A stretch of DNA of 64,000 bases, from contig NZ_JACJUQ010000007.1 of NCBI RefSeq assembly GCF_014235845.1, positions 62,001 through 126,000 on the forward strand, read 5' to 3'. A model generated the notes under the pieces. It worked only from the letters and a program-made list of their open reading frames with translations. It was not told the DNA's origin and did not search any database. This DNA comes from Pontivivens nitratireducens. Its GTDB lineage: Bacteria > Pseudomonadota > Alphaproteobacteria > Rhodobacterales > Rhodobacteraceae. The translations under genes and the position numbers were made by a program. Shown here in pieces: positions 63,371 through 64,000 of the stretch (its first letter is position 1; each line of letters begins with the position of its first letter).

Positions 63371-64000
63371 ATGCAGATCCGGAAAAGCGGTGCCGTGACC
63401 GCCTTGGTGGGCTTCGGCTTTTTCGCCAGTCACGATGCGGTCATCAAGGCGTTGGGGGCGACGTATTCCACCTTCCAGATCGCCTTTTTCTCCGTTCTGT
63501 TCGGGATGCCGCTGGTCATGCTGATGCTGGTGCGCGATGCGAAACCCGGCACGTTGCGCCCGCGCCACCCCGGATGGGTCGCGACGCGGGCGGGGCTGGG
63601 GGTCGTCACCGGCTTTTCCGCCTTCTATGCCTTCACCCATCTGCCCTTGACCGAAGTCTATGCGATCCTGTTCGCACAGCCGTTGTTGATAACCGCGCTG
63701 TCCGTGCCCTTTCTGGGTGAAAAGGTCGGCTTGCGCCGCTGGATCGCGGTCTTTACCGGACTGGTCGGCGTGCTGATTGTCCTGCAACCGGCAACGACCG
63801 AGTTGAGCATCGGCCACCTTGCGGCGCTGACCTCCGCGATCTGCGGGTCATTCGTCTCCATCATTCTGCGAAAGATCGGCGGGCAGGAACGCTCCGCCGT
63901 GATGATCCTGTATCCGATGATGGCTAACCTCGTGGTGATGGGAACACTGATGCCCTTCGTCTATATCCCCATGCCGATCGGCGATCTGGGGCTGGCGGCA
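63371..64000 (+). CDS. EamA-domain (DMT superfamily) transporter, C-terminus cut off by the window end
   Basis: 210 codons are visible. The chain has at least five hydrophobic helices and typical EamA wording: GFGFFASHDAVIKALG, FYAFTHLPLTEVYAILFAQPLLITALS and FLGEKVGLRRWIAVFTGLVGVLIVLQP, followed by the second half-repeat. These carriers export amino acids or metabolites; the substrate is unknown. Start ATG 63371 follows GGAGGCGCCAGAA. Confidence 0.85.
   Translation, partial: MQIRKSGAVTALVGFGFFASHDAVIKALGATYSTFQIAFFSVLFGMPLVMLMLVRDAKPGTLRPRHPGWVATRAGLGVVTGFSAFYAFTHLPLTEVYAILFAQPLLITALSVPFLGEKVGLRRWIAVFTGLVGVLIVLQPATTELSIGHLAALTSAICGSFVSIILRKIGGQERSAVMILYPMMANLVVMGTLMPFVYIPMPIGDLGLAA

Overview
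The window is high-GC chromosomal DNA of an alphaproteobacterium, most likely family Rhodobacteraceae (Roseobacter group). This is inferred from gene content and order: a DUF3576-leuS-lptE-holA block, a CenR-like response regulator, an IalB-like secreted protein, a livFGHMK transporter, split his genes, and a gcvTHP operon behind a tandem glycine riboswitch. I saw no prophage, insertion sequence, CRISPR array, plasmid or conjugation gene. Nearly all of it reads as core chromosome with short intergenic gaps and many 1-4 nt gene overlaps.

Layout. 1-6.5 kb: start of a pyruvate carboxylase gene, an SDR oxidoreductase, and the minus-strand DUF3576-leuS-lptE-holA-GST operon. 6.8-12.8 kb: a porin with a clear terminator, the PLP-binding YggS homologue, ribA with an L,D-transpeptidase, an OmpR-type regulator, a probable small RNA, xth and a crotonase-fold gene. 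12.8-18.2 kb: a liv branched-chain amino acid ABC transporter that contains an extra 71-codon gene. 18.3-23.3 kb: asparaginase, an ECF sigma factor, an IalB-like protein, a PPC-repeat protein and rlmN. 23.3-33 kb: a mosaic repeat, recQ, mscS, an RNA m5U methyltransferase, riboswitch-gcvTHP, and dps with an Irr-box-like palindrome. 33-38.4 kb: PCu(A)C copper chaperone genes, an AI-2E-type permease, small stress-type membrane proteins, a CAT-anticodon tRNA and an FAD oxidoreductase. 38.4-45.4 kb: a leucine-degradation operon (ivd, DUF1622, EcsC, mccB, mccA, mvaB, secreted unknown) behind a promoter that contains a perfect palindrome. 46.2-51.4 kb: hisB, hisH, glsA, hisA, hisF, hisE and a pseudouridine synthase. 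51.4-64 kb: an orphan ABC ATPase, a zinc-finger protein, polA, two unknowns, leuC-leuD-membrane protein-EEP phosphatase-leuB, and a partial EamA transporter.

How the genes fit together. Leucine runs through the window: uptake (liv), charging (leuS), degradation (ivd/mcc/mvaB) and biosynthesis (leuCDB). One-carbon and nitrogen metabolism is represented by gcvTHP, glsA, asparaginase and his. Envelope functions include the porin, LptE, L,D-transpeptidase, IalB, PPC, AI-2E and MscS proteins.

Most notable beyond ordinary genes: (1) a probable three-hairpin small RNA at 11079-11196 with C-rich, anti-Shine-Dalgarno loops, a promoter and an intrinsic terminator; (2) a 21-codon hydrophobic microprotein gene antisense to the end of hisA; (3) two paralogous secreted proteins of unknown function that share an ERI-x-L-x-R-x-PGGLSG-x-SWL signature; (4) the operator palindrome of the leucine-degradation operon; (5) a mosaic inverted repeat between rlmN and recQ with a related copy upstream of polA. 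None amounts to a demonstrated new system. Intergenic stretches over 300 bp are 10984-11307 (small RNA), 52693-53019 and 63030-63370, each described below.
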